Notes: generated by a model from the letters alone, not told the origin. Shown: positions 1-7,861, numbered from the stretch's first letter. The stretch is DNA of 21,248 nucleotides from Candidatus Desantisbacteria bacterium CG2_30_40_21 (GCA_001873945.1 MNYI01000232.1:1-21248), one strand, 5' to 3'. Numbers and translations: made by a program.

Positions 1-198
1 GGTAACTACTCACCACAAAGGCACGAAGACACAAAAAGTTGATAAGTTGAATAGTTGATGGGTTGATAAGTGGATGAATTGATAGGAAATGTTTATGAAT
101 TATGGATCTGTGTTCCTTTAACCTATAAACTCATCAACCTATCAACCTATCAACTTATGTGTTCTCCGTGGTGAATTCCTTTACCTGAGTAGTTACTT
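1..198. repeat. Nested imperfect inverted repeat with short GTTGAT-type tandem motifs
   Basis: Outer arms at 2-12 and 186-196 are a perfect 11-bp inverted repeat (GTAACTACTCA / TGAGTAGTTAC). Inside them CACCAC (11-16) pairs with GTGGTG (168-173). The inner left arm (about 38-86) is a run of degenerate GTTGAT(A/G)-like units, and the inner right arm (about 121-156) is its complement (ATCAACCT units). The left end also carries a CACAAAGGCACGAAGACAC-like string related to the one at 11028-11107. No protein is encoded. Such repeats recur in genomes of uncultivated bacteria; that remark is from memory. Confidence 0.7.
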
Positions 199-203
199 AT
201 AAT
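198..203 (+). promoter_or_regulatory. Possible -10 box for the GAF/HD-GYP sensor gene
   Basis: A perfect TATAAT lies 53 bp upstream of the ATG at 256, immediately after the inverted repeat. No convincing -35 hexamer is visible 16-18 bp upstream; the best is a TTCCTT-like string. In this AT-rich stretch the match could be chance. Confidence 0.3.
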
Positions 204-255
204 TTATTATTATTTGTTGCCATTCAGCCAGAGGCAGAAAAATTGAGGACAAAAT

Positions 256-3200
256 ATGAAACCCATCTTAGAACAAATCACTTTATTTCTTCAACATTTA
301 AGAAAACATGTTTATCTTAAAAAGACCACCAAAAATGAATTGAGTAAGTTTGATAGATTACTTAATTGGTCTGTAGGGATAACTGCTATTGGTTTGTCCA
401 TATTTGCTGGATTCTTTATTCGAAACCTGACCTTCCTTATCATGTCTATCTTTTTTCTGGTTGTGCTTCTTGTTCTTCACAACCTTATTCTTTTAAGGGT
501 CAGGAAGGAAGAGCAGAGGTCAAAGGAAAAGGCAGATCAGTTAGCCAACCTTCAAGAAATATCTATGAGCTTGACCTCAACCCTTTTATTGGAAGAGGTA
601 TTTGAACTTCTTCCTGGAGCCGGAATAAAATTGGCAAAGGTGTCTGCGTGTCTGGTAGAGATAGTGGACAAAAAGGAAAGACTAATTCCAAAATCAGCCA
701 TAGGTATTAATTTTTCTTTATCTGAAATAGAACAAGAAGAGGAAAAGTTTTTGGGGAAAATGATAGTTCAAGGAAAAATCCCCTTGCCTGTTGATAACCT
801 GCAACAGAGATTAAATTTGCCTATATGGATAATTGAACAGGGATTCAAATCATATCTGGGCATACCCTTAAAGGTAAGAAATGAGGTTATCGGGGTGATT
901 GAATTCTTCTCATCTACCCCAAGAATCTTCTCAAAAGAAGAGATAGAGATACTATCCATATTGGGTACACAGGCTGCCTCTGCCCTTGAAAATGCAAGAT
1001 TGTATGGGGTAACCAAAGAAGCCCTGCACAAAGAGATAACATCCTCTATTGCCTTGTACAAAATAGAACAATCCATTACCTCTAAGATTGAATTAGATGA
1101 ACAGATAAATACCCTTATTGAGGGTTGTGTTCATGCTACTGGTGTGGAAAAGGGGTCTCTCTGGTTGATAGATGACCTTTCCGGGGATATTGTTTGCAAA
1201 ACCATCTACCCATACGAGGACAAGACAGGTGAGATACGATTAAAGATGGGTGAAGGGATTATAGGGTTTGTAGCAAAGGAAGGGGTTCTCAAAAATATCC
1301 CTGATTTGAGCCATGAAACAGGATTTATTAATCCCTTTAAGACTGAATTGAAAAATTGCTTGAGCGTACCCCTCCTCTGGAAAAAGGATATTCTTGGTGT
1401 GATCAATGTATTTAATAAGGAGGATAAGTTTGATAAAGAGGATGAAAAGATATTAAGCATCTTAGCCTCCCAGGCAGCAATGATCCTTAAATCAGCCAAG
1501 CTCTATAAAGAGTTGAAGAATGCTGCGTCAGCCCTTGCCCTTCTCTATGAGATAAGCAAAACCATTAATGAGGGTAGAAGCTGTCAGGAGGTTCTGGGGC
1601 TTATCTTAAAGAAAGGGATAGAGATGTTTGATGCTAAAAATGGCTCTATCATGCTTATTGATGAGACCTCCGGGGATATGAATATTCGAGTAGCTGAGGG
1701 ATTATCCGCAGAGATCATAAGAACCACCAGAAAAAGACCCGGGGATGGAAGTATTGCCGGCTGGGTAGCAGAAAAAGAAGAGCCACTCCTGCTCATAGGC
1801 AAGGTAAAGGATTCCCGCTTTGCCACGGTTCAACAAAGAGAACATGTTAAGGATGCTATGTGTGCCCCATTAAAGATAAAAAATAAGCTGATTGGGGTTA
1901 TCAATATCAGTAATCAGGTAGGCCATGAGAATTTTACTGAAACTAATCTAAATTTCCTCTGTACCATAGCCAACGAGATTTCTATGGTTATTGAAACAGC
2001 CAGACTTTATGAAATAACTGTACAAAGGGTATCCGAGCTATCCACCTTTTATGTCATAAGCAATGCATTATCATCTGTGCTTAATCTTCAAGAGGTCTTG
2101 AAACAAATATTAGATAGGGTAACAGCATTAATCCCTGATGCCATGCTTACCATAAATACCATAGATGCCAGATCAAATACAATACAAGTAATTGCTTATT
2201 CTGGATTTAAGACAGGTATAAAACCATTGGATGAAATAATCTTGAATGAGAGGCTAAAAGAGGTATTAAGGCTACCCTTTACCAGTCGCAGGCCAATTGT
2301 TCTGCAAACTGTAGAGAGTATCTCAGATATAAAACCGATTATAAGCAATATGAATGCAGAATCCCTTGTTTTATTGCCCTTGATTGCCAAAGAGCATGAG
2401 GTTGGAATATTACTTATCGCCTCCATGCAACCCTATACACCCTCCAAAGAAGAGCTTCGATTGCTTATGTCTATTGCTCAGGCAGCAGCAATAGCTATGG
2501 AAAATGCACGGTTGTATGGTATGCTCAAGAAAAAGGTTGACGAACTTGAAGGCTTACAGGAGATTGCATCTAAGATGAGCCTGAGTACAAATCCAAGGGA
2601 TATTCTGGCTAATTCCATAAATATTGCCAATCATGTAATTAAATCTGAGCTGGGATTTTTATACCTGTGGGATGAGGATTCAGGCAAGTTTGTGGCCAAG
2701 GTTGGTCAGGGCAAAAAGAGAATATCTGAGGCATTATTTAAGTCCCTTAAATTTAAGCCAGATGAGGGAACCATAGGTTGGGTAGCCAGTCATAATGAAA
2801 TATTAATCATTGATGATACGCGGCAGGATAATAGATTTATCCCCTTCTCTGAGGTATCTGTAAAAGAGATAATTGCTGCCCCTATTGTTGAGGATGGAAA
2901 GGTAAAAGGGATTATGGAGTTTTTTAACAAACTATCCTCAGATGGGTTTTCCGAAGATGACAAAAGATTTCTCTCTATTTTATCAAATCAGATAGGCATT
3001 TTCCTCGAAAATACAAGTTCCTTTGAAGAGATAAAAAGGCGGGCACTTCAGCTTTCCGCTGTTCACGCTATAAATAGAATGACCTCCATGGTTGAGGTTA
3101 AAAACCTGATTAATCAGGTGTTAGAGCTTACGGCAAAGGTTATGCGGGTAAAAAAGTCCTATTATTCATCACTTCTTCCTCCGGAAAATATCATCAAGAT

Positions 3201-4206
3201 AACAGGCTCTTATGGCTTAACCTATATGGAACAGGAAAAAGAGGAAAAATTATCTCTGGGTCAGGGTATCGCTGGCAGGGTAATTCAAAATAATACCCCG
3301 GTAGTTATAAATAATGTCAAGGACGAACCAAGCCTTAGCGATGAAGAAAAAGCCATTTATGTGGAGGATTCTTATCTCAGTGTTCCAATGTCTATCAGGG
3401 GCAAAGTGGTTGGCAGCCTTAGCGTAGCTTCCAAGATAACTGATACAGGTTTTGATCCACAGGATGTAGAATTACTCACTACAATTTCATCACAAGCAGC
3501 TATTGCTATTGAATATGCAGATGTATCCAATAAATTACAAAAATATAGCGATGAGGTAACAAAATTACTAACCCTGATTATTGAAGCAAGGGATTCATTT
3601 GTCCGAACGCATTCTGATGCTGTGTGTAAATATGCTACAGCTATAGCCAAAGAAATGGGATTGCCTCAGGATGAAATTGATACCATTAATAGGGCAGCCC
3701 TTTTACATGATATTGGGAAGATTGGCATAAGGGAGGGTATCCTTCTGAAACCAGAAACCGAATTAAATAGTGATGAATTTCGTGAGCTGAAGAATCATCC
3801 CTTTATTGGTGTGCAGATATTAAAATCACTGAATTTTCTTGCTCCTATTATTTCCTTAGTCTATCATCATCATGAGTTATATGATGGTTCAGGCTATCCA
3901 GATGGTTTGGCTGGAGAGTCGATTCCTAATGGGGCACGGATCATATCTATTGCTGATGTCTTTGACAAGATGGTAACAAGTAGGGGGTCATATACAGGTA
4001 TGAGTGATGAAGAGGCAACGATTGTCTTAAGAAGGGGTGCTGGGAAAAAATTTGACGGGGTGGCAGTTGAGGCATTTGTTCGTATCCATTCGATTGTCAG
4101 ACGAGAGGAGATAGAAAAGGGCAGGTTGCGAAAGCGGGATGTAAGAGATGAGGGCAGGAAGGAAATACAGGTGGGCAATCAGACTATTTGGGATAGGTAT
4201 GCGTGA
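256..4206 (+). CDS. Membrane-anchored six-GAF sensor with C-terminal HD-GYP c-di-GMP phosphodiesterase domain
   Basis: The 1316-aa protein begins with two hydrophobic helices (about 38-55 and 59-80) that would anchor it in the inner membrane, then a charged coiled-coil-like linker. Six GAF domains follow at about 100-250, 265-418, 435-585, 600-755, 770-922 and 940-1092. Most end in the signature helix resembling QAAxAxENARLY. An HD-GYP domain occupies about 1105-1280, with the HD pair at H1151-D1152 in LLHDIGKIGI, the HHHE metal cluster at 1204-1207 and GYP at 1213-1215. HD-GYP domains hydrolyse c-di-GMP and GAF domains bind small ligands, so the inferred role is signal-gated c-di-GMP breakdown. 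The ATG at 256 has a GAGGA ribosome-binding site about 8 nt upstream. The tail after about 1285 is basic and looks like read-through into the following purine-rich repeat. The family call is very secure; ligands are unknown. Confidence 0.93.
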   Translation: MKPILEQITLFLQHLRKHVYLKKTTKNELSKFDRLLNWSVGITAIGLSIFAGFFIRNLTFLIMSIFFLVVLLVLHNLILLRVRKEEQRSKEKADQLANLQEISMSLTSTLLLEEVFELLPGAGIKLAKVSACLVEIVDKKERLIPKSAIGINFSLSEIEQEEEKFLGKMIVQGKIPLPVDNLQQRLNLPIWIIEQGFKSYLGIPLKVRNEVIGVIEFFSSTPRIFSKEEIEILSILGTQAASALENARLYGVTKEALHKEITSSIALYKIEQSITSKIELDEQINTLIEGCVHATGVEKGSLWLIDDLSGDIVCKTIYPYEDKTGEIRLKMGEGIIGFVAKEGVLKNIPDLSHETGFINPFKTELKNCLSVPLLWKKDILGVINVFNKEDKFDKEDEKILSILASQAAMILKSAKLYKELKNAASALALLYEISKTINEGRSCQEVLGLILKKGIEMFDAKNGSIMLIDETSGDMNIRVAEGLSAEIIRTTRKRPGDGSIAGWVAEKEEPLLLIGKVKDSRFATVQQREHVKDAMCAPLKIKNKLIGVINISNQVGHENFTETNLNFLCTIANEISMVIETARLYEITVQRVSELSTFYVISNALSSVLNLQEVLKQILDRVTALIPDAMLTINTIDARSNTIQVIAYSGFKTGIKPLDEIILNERLKEVLRLPFTSRRPIVLQTVESISDIKPIISNMNAESLVLLPLIAKEHEVGILLIASMQPYTPSKEELRLLMSIAQAAAIAMENARLYGMLKKKVDELEGLQEIASKMSLSTNPRDILANSINIANHVIKSELGFLYLWDEDSGKFVAKVGQGKKRISEALFKSLKFKPDEGTIGWVASHNEILIIDDTRQDNRFIPFSEVSVKEIIAAPIVEDGKVKGIMEFFNKLSSDGFSEDDKRFLSILSNQIGIFLENTSSFEEIKRRALQLSAVHAINRMTSMVEVKNLINQVLELTAKVMRVKKSYYSSLLPPENIIKITGSYGLTYMEQEKEEKLSLGQGIAGRVIQNNTPVVINNVKDEPSLSDEEKAIYVEDSYLSVPMSIRGKVVGSLSVASKITDTGFDPQDVELLTTISSQAAIAIEYADVSNKLQKYSDEVTKLLTLIIEARDSFVRTHSDAVCKYATAIAKEMGLPQDEIDTINRAALLHDIGKIGIREGILLKPETELNSDEFRELKNHPFIGVQILKSLNFLAPIISLVYHHHELYDGSGYPDGLAGESIPNGARIISIADVFDKMVTSRGSYTGMSDEEATIVLRRGAGKKFDGVAVEAFVRIHSIVRREEIEKGRLRKRDVRDEGRKEIQVGNQTIWDRYA

Positions 4207-4422
4207 GGGAGGGAGGTAGGAAGACTGAAGATAAGAAGACTAAAGGTAGGAAGTGAGGAAGGAAGGAAGCGGAGGAAAGAAGGAAAGACAGAAAAGGACG
4301 AGGGATGATATTCTCCCAAAGCAGAGAAGATGTTATTCTCTGTACCTTCAGTCTTCTCCCCTTTAAGTCTTCCTCCTTTCCTTCCTTCAGCCTTCAGTCT
4401 TCCCACCTTCAGCCTTCATCCG
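4207..4422. repeat. Purine-rich / pyrimidine-rich imperfect inverted repeat
   Basis: The first half (about 4203-4305) is almost all A and G on the + strand, built from degenerate GGAAG, GAAGACTGAAG and GGAAGGAAG units. The second half (about 4347-4417) is almost all C and T and is its rough complement: GGTAGGAAGACTGAAG near 4213 pairs with CTTCAGTCTTCCCACC near 4390. The centre (about 4306-4346) is mixed sequence. The element could form a cruciform or triplex DNA and sits between the sensor gene and the small winged-helix gene. No coding function is seen. Confidence 0.65.
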
Positions 4423-4431
4423 GATTTACAG

Positions 4432-4725
4432 ATGAAATCAATTTCAGAATTTTTAGAAGAATTGACACAGTCAAATGATGAAATGGAAATAGTCGTCTTT
4501 TTTCATAATAATCAATTTGCCATGGATACTGCCTTAAATATTGCCCGATGGTTAAAGAAGGATTATAGTCAGATAGAGGATCAGCTTACGCACCTTTTCT
4601 CTTTGGGCGTTCTGGAAAAGATGGGCGAAGGAAGTTCAGCCATCTACTCTTATACTCAAGATATAGAAAAGATTAAGGTACTTGATCGGTTTATTAAGCT
4701 GATACGGGAAAGATTGAAGAAATAA
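4432..4725 (+). CDS. Small winged-helix-like protein, function unknown
   Basis: This encodes a 97-aa protein starting at ATG 4432 (MKSISEFLEEL). The open frame extends to 4330, but those extra 34 residues are a Leu/Pro/Ser string translated from the pyrimidine-rich repeat and have no protein-like character, so I reject that start. The body has a helix (FAMDTALNIARWL), a second helix (YSQIEDQLTHLFSLGVL), a GEGSSAIYSY stretch fitting a beta wing, and a C-terminal charged helix. This resembles ArsR/MarR-like winged helix-turn-helix folds, but I recognise no specific family. The Shine-Dalgarno sequence is weak. The gene follows the c-di-GMP sensor by about 225 bp of repeat, so co-transcription is uncertain. 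A DNA-binding role is inference. Confidence 0.6.
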   Translation: MKSISEFLEELTQSNDEMEIVVFFHNNQFAMDTALNIARWLKKDYSQIEDQLTHLFSLGVLEKMGEGSSAIYSYTQDIEKIKVLDRFIKLIRERLKK

Positions 4726-4748
4726 GATACAGAGTACAGAGGGGTTTT

Positions 4749-4912
4749 GCTATACTCAAATGTGGCATAAATCGCGATTTTTTCGGTGAGGATTAATCAA
4801 TGAGAGCAAGGCGTGAAGGTTCGCAATAGTGTACTATTGCGAACCTGAACAACGCAGCTATCGTTGATTAAGACCAGCGAAAAATGTGATTTATGCCACA
4901 CTTGAGTATAGC
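4749..4912. repeat. Palindromic element A (nested inverted repeat, 164 bp)
   Basis: The outer arms start with GCTATACTCAA (4749-4759) and end with its complement TTGAGTATAGC (4902-4912), continuing inward through TGTGGCATAAATC / GATTTATGCCACA. The centre is a perfect 13-bp stem at 4818-4830 and 4833-4845 (GGTTCGCAATAGT / ACTATTGCGAACC) around the dinucleotide GT. The whole element folds as one long hairpin. Its core ATAGT-NN-ACTAT is shared with elements B and C. No ORF was found inside. It lies just upstream of hicB. Confidence 0.85.
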
Positions 4913-4932
4913 ATTGAATAAGAGGTGAATAA

Positions 4933-5199
4933 ATGGAATTTACTTTAACAGATTATATCAATTGTGCTTTGGAGTGTGCGGAGTACGACAAGCTTGAAGA
5001 TGGTTCTTTTGCGGGGCGGATACCAAAATGTAAAGGAGTAATTACCTTTGCAAAATCCTTACGAGAATGTGAGTACGAATTACGCTCAACTTTAGAAGAC
5101 TGGATTTTTGTAGGGCTTAAGTTAGGACATCATCTCCCAGTAATTAATGGAATAAGTCTCAATAGGAGTCCTCATCGTGAGTCAATGGTCACCGTGTAA
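4933..5199 (+). CDS. hicB: HicB-family antitoxin
   Basis: The 88-aa protein matches the HicB antitoxin fold: an N-terminal strand pair, then DGSFAGRIPKCKGVITFAKSL, then a helix (LRECEYELRSTLEDWI) and a short C-terminal tail. HicB folds as a partial RNase H domain that binds and blocks HicA. It lacks an obvious C-terminal DNA-binding domain, as in the short HicB subgroup. An AGAGGTG ribosome-binding site lies 6-8 nt before the ATG. Its 3' end overlaps hicA by 23 nt, so translation is probably coupled. Antitoxin-first order is used here. Palindromic elements A and B flank the pair. Family assignment is from motif recognition. Confidence 0.85.
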   Translation: MEFTLTDYINCALECAEYDKLEDGSFAGRIPKCKGVITFAKSLRECEYELRSTLEDWIFVGLKLGHHLPVINGISLNRSPHRESMVTV

Positions 5200-5407
5200 A
5201 AGAAAAGATTTCATTCATAAGTTGCGTAAACTTGGATTTGATGGTCCCTTCGTTGGGACTCGACATCATTTTATGGTGTATGAAGAACATCGACTTACTA
5301 TTCCATCAAATCATGAGTATTCTATCTCCCAGTTGAGAATGATGCTTCAAGAAACAGAATCTGTTCTTGCACGAAGAATTACAGTAGAGGAATGGAGCAG
5401 TTTATGA
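5177..5407 (+). CDS. hicA: HicA-family mRNA interferase toxin
   Basis: The 76-aa protein starts at GTG 5177 (MSQWSPCKRKDF), preceded by AGGAG at 5164-5168. The ATG at 5185 is in another frame. It has the HicA double-stranded-RNA-binding-like fold: a helix (KDFIHKLRKLGF), the turn with the active-site histidine (GTRHHFM, H30/H31), strands HRLTIP, and the C-terminal helix YSISQLRMMLQETES. HicA toxins cleave mRNA during stress, and HicB neutralises them. Length is normal for the family and no damage is visible, so the module appears intact. The stop codon lies 10 bp before palindromic element B. Confidence 0.87.
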   Translation: MSQWSPCKRKDFIHKLRKLGFDGPFVGTRHHFMVYEEHRLTIPSNHEYSISQLRMMLQETESVLARRITVEEWSSL

Positions 5408-5417
5408 ATAACCTAAT

Positions 5418-5573
5418 GGTCTGTCACAAAATAAATGTGTCATATCGAGGTTGTCGATTCGCTCGTCCAGCAATGCATGCGACCTTGCGGCATAGTGAAC
5501 TATGCCTTAAGGATCTCTGACGCTGCTGGACGAGATGAAGCGGTAACCGACCGTAACAGTTATTTTGTGGTGA
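5418..5573. repeat. Palindromic element B (nested inverted repeat, about 155 bp)
   Basis: The left arm begins GGTCTGTCACAAAATAA. The right arm (about 5520-5573) is an imperfect complement, with the best block GCTCGTCCAGCA-like at 5461-5472 against TGCTGGACGAG at 5524-5534. The core at 5483-5512 is CCTTGCGGCATAGT-GA-ACTATGCCTTAAGG, a 14-bp stem with a two-base mismatch. The left terminus and inner blocks are nearly the same as in element C (20256-20414), and the core AGT-NN-ACT is shared with A and C. The element lies between hicA and the gene at 5612. Confidence 0.82.
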
Positions 5574-5611
5574 ATATCTTGAGCCATGCTGAATTCTGGA
5601 GGTATCTTTTT

Positions 5612-5872
5612 ATGAAATGGGAAGAAGCTCGAACATATTATCCTGCTCAATGGCTTTTAGTTGAAGCAATTAAGGCTCATTCTGAAGCAAATAAACGCAT
5701 TTTGGACGAGATTGCGGTTGTTAATGTTTTTAATAATTCCCAAGAGGCTATGCAAAGCTATGGTCAATTTCATCATCAATGTCCAGAACATGAACTTTAT
5801 GTTGTACATACAGACCGTAAAGCCCTTGACATTACTGAACGCAGATGGATAGGAATTCGAGGTATTCGATGA
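5612..5872 (+). CDS. Small conserved-type protein paired with retropepsin gene, function unknown
   Basis: The 86-aa protein starts at ATG 5612 (MKWEEARTYYP), with a perfect GGAGGT at 5598-5603 and 8-nt spacing. The frame is open back to 5435, but that extension is translated from palindromic element B and is rejected. Visible features are a WLLVEAIKAH helix, a DEIAVVNVF strand, a Ser/Gln-rich helix (EAMQSYGQFHHQ), and a C-terminal ELYVVHTDR...ITERRWIGIR segment. I recall similar small proteins beside retropepsin-like genes, especially in cyanobacteria, but know of no assigned function. Its stop overlaps the next start (ATGA at 5869-5872), so the two are translationally coupled and probably act together. 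Toxin-antitoxin-like behaviour is one untested possibility. Confidence 0.72.
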   Translation: MKWEEARTYYPAQWLLVEAIKAHSEANKRILDEIAVVNVFNNSQEAMQSYGQFHHQCPEHELYVVHTDRKALDITERRWIGIRGIR

Positions 5873-6255
5873 AAATTCATGTTCGAGAAGGTCTCCCATT
5901 TGTAACAGTAGCATTGGTATATCAAGGTAAGAAACTTGAGCTTGCTGAAGTTCTTATTGACACAGGATCAGCTGGGACTATTTTTTCATCTGATAAGGTA
6001 GCCTCTATTGGATTAGTAGCAGAACCACACGATCCAATTCATCAGATTCGAGGTGTTGGAGGATATGAATTTGTCTTTATTAAACGGATAAATGGCTTGA
6101 TAATGGGTACCGTAGAAGTTAATGATTTTGAAATCGAAATTGGAGCAATGGATTATGGTTTTGGAATTGAAGGGATAATAGGGATGGATTTTCTCAGGCA
6201 AGGTAAAATCATTATTGATCTTGAACGATTGGAGTTGAAAGAAGGGAATAAATAA
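5869..6255 (+). CDS. Retropepsin-like aspartyl protease family protein
   Basis: The 128-aa protein starts at ATG 5869, overlapping the previous stop. An upstream ATG at 5845 exists, but GAGGT at 5859-5863 and the overlap favour 5869. It carries the aspartic protease signature LIDTGSAGTIFS (D31-T32-G33), a flap-like glycine-rich segment (IRGVGGYEF), and the C-terminal GIIGMDFL followed by IIDLERLEL. This layout is typical of single-domain clan AA proteases, which dimerise so that two DTG motifs form one active site. No signal peptide is seen, so it is cytoplasmic. Substrates are unknown; the upstream 86-aa partner may be a substrate or regulator. The HD-GYP regulator starts 1 nt downstream. 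Confidence 0.82.
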   Translation: MKIHVREGLPFVTVALVYQGKKLELAEVLIDTGSAGTIFSSDKVASIGLVAEPHDPIHQIRGVGGYEFVFIKRINGLIMGTVEVNDFEIEIGAMDYGFGIEGIIGMDFLRQGKIIIDLERLELKEGNK

Positions 6256-6256
6256 T

Positions 6257-7858
6257 ATGCAAACAGAAAACAACCTGACCAATTACATAAAAGACCTCTC
6301 TGTTCTGGTAAATCAATCTGCCATTAATGAGGGGTATGACTCCTTGCTGAAAAACAAGATCAAGGAAACCTGTTCTTTTCTGGCTACGATAATTGATAAT
6401 AAGGATGCGTATCAAGAGGGACATGCTCAACGCAAGGCTGCATATGCTGAGTCTCTTGCCTCTTATCTGGGACTGAATGAGGCACAGCAAGAAACAGTTG
6501 CCCTGGCAGCCCTTCTGCATGATATAGGCAAACTTGTGGTAGAATCAGAGTTGTTATTAAAGCCAGGAATCCTTTCTGCTGAGGAGCTAAAAACAATAAA
6601 AAAACATCCCCTTCTTAGCGAACGAATCCTGATGTCTGTGGGATTTCCATGGGATTTACTTTGTGCTGTTCGCTCTCATCATGAGTGCCCAAAAGGGAGT
6701 GGATACCCTGATGGCCTTCATGGCAATGAAATACCTGTTGAAGCCAAAATCATAAAGATTATTGATGCCTTTGGTGCCATGACAGATAATAGGCCATATC
6801 GAAAGGCATTATCCATAAACGAATCCATAGATGAATTGAAGAAAGAGCGAGGAATTGGATTTGACGGAGATATAACCGATGTCTTTATAAAGATGATTCA
6901 AGAAAAAGGCTTGAACAGAATAGATGATATAATCAAGAGTTTTCCCATTACCCCAAGAAAAAAGATACTTGTGGTTGATGATGACCCATTTATTTGTGAT
7001 GTAATTGGGATTGGATTGGAAAAGGAAAACTTTGATGTCTTTACAGCCTCATGTGGTGCAGAGGCTCTGCGAAAGGCATACTATGTTCTGCCCAATCTGA
7101 TTATTCTTGATATTATGCTGCCTGATATGAATGGCTATGAGATCTGTAAGCGACTAAGCATGGACCCAAGAACATCAGGTGTTCCTATCCTTGTTTTAAC
7201 TGTAAGGGATATCTCTGAAGAGGTTATTGCCTTTGAAAATGGTGCTGTTGATTTTATAAATAAACCCTTTGAATTATCCAATCTACTGGCTCATATCAAT
7301 GCCCATCTGAAGAGATTTGATCAAACAATGGTATTGAATCCATTAACAGGTCTGCCCGGAAGAACGATTATAGATGCTGAAATTAAAAAAAGATTAGCAA
7401 ATGTAGAAAAACCATTTGCCCTGATGTGTATTGATATTAATGGGCTTAAGGCATTTAATGATTTCTATGGATTTCTGCAGGGCGATAAGGTTATAACCCT
7501 TGTAGCAGAAATTCTTACAAAATGCGTGGAAACAGGATTCATTGGACATAATGGTGGGGATGATTTTGTGGTGCTTCTTACGCCAGAAATAATAGACATG
7601 GTTTGTCAAAAGATTGTCTCGTTGTTTGATGAAAAAATACAAGAGCTGTATCACCCTGTTGATAAGGAAAGGCACAAAAAAGAGGGGATAGGATTAAATG
7701 TCAACCCTACCCTGACCATATCTATTGGGGTAACTATTAACAATGAAAAACAATCATTCAAGAGACCATTAGATATCTTTGATGCTGCATCTGAAATGAT
7801 GGAGCATGCCAAATCCTTACATGGTAGTGGCTATTATAAGAAGGCTGAAGGTGGATGA
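6257..7858 (+). CDS. HD-GYP / receiver / GGDEF-type (GGDDF) c-di-GMP regulator
   Basis: The 533-aa soluble protein has an N-terminal HD-GYP domain (about 30-225; HD at H88-D89, HHE at 141-143, GYP at 149-151, then a DNRPYR segment). A CheY-like receiver follows (about 235-355; acidic pocket D241-D243, phospho-acceptor D285, conserved K336). The C-terminal GGDEF-type domain (about 365-530) opens with NPLTGLPGR. Its signature is GGDDF (433-437), so the usual Glu is Asp, and no RxxD inhibitory site precedes it. HD-GYP breaks down c-di-GMP and GGDEF makes it; the variant may be weak, GTP-binding only, or a tolerated family variant. A histidine kinase presumably phosphorylates D285, but none is present here. 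Three nucleotides separate it from the MotB pair, suggesting motility or surface-behaviour output. Confidence 0.92.
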   Translation: MQTENNLTNYIKDLSVLVNQSAINEGYDSLLKNKIKETCSFLATIIDNKDAYQEGHAQRKAAYAESLASYLGLNEAQQETVALAALLHDIGKLVVESELLLKPGILSAEELKTIKKHPLLSERILMSVGFPWDLLCAVRSHHECPKGSGYPDGLHGNEIPVEAKIIKIIDAFGAMTDNRPYRKALSINESIDELKKERGIGFDGDITDVFIKMIQEKGLNRIDDIIKSFPITPRKKILVVDDDPFICDVIGIGLEKENFDVFTASCGAEALRKAYYVLPNLIILDIMLPDMNGYEICKRLSMDPRTSGVPILVLTVRDISEEVIAFENGAVDFINKPFELSNLLAHINAHLKRFDQTMVLNPLTGLPGRTIIDAEIKKRLANVEKPFALMCIDINGLKAFNDFYGFLQGDKVITLVAEILTKCVETGFIGHNGGDDFVVLLTPEIIDMVCQKIVSLFDEKIQELYHPVDKERHKKEGIGLNVNPTLTISIGVTINNEKQSFKRPLDIFDAASEMMEHAKSLHGSGYYKKAEGG

Positions 7859-7861
7859 TCT

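Noticed and set aside
31..156. CRISPR-like array in the GTTGAT micro-repeats
   Set aside because: Units are 7-13 bp, degenerate and without unique spacers of constant length; no cas gene is near.
4330..4431. N-terminal extension of the small winged-helix gene
   Set aside because: It translates the pyrimidine-rich repeat into a Leu/Pro/Ser string with no protein-like pattern.
5435..5611. N-terminal extension of the 86-aa protein (ORF start at 5435)
   Set aside because: The first 59 codons are palindromic element B; a perfect GGAGGT sits before the internal ATG at 5612.
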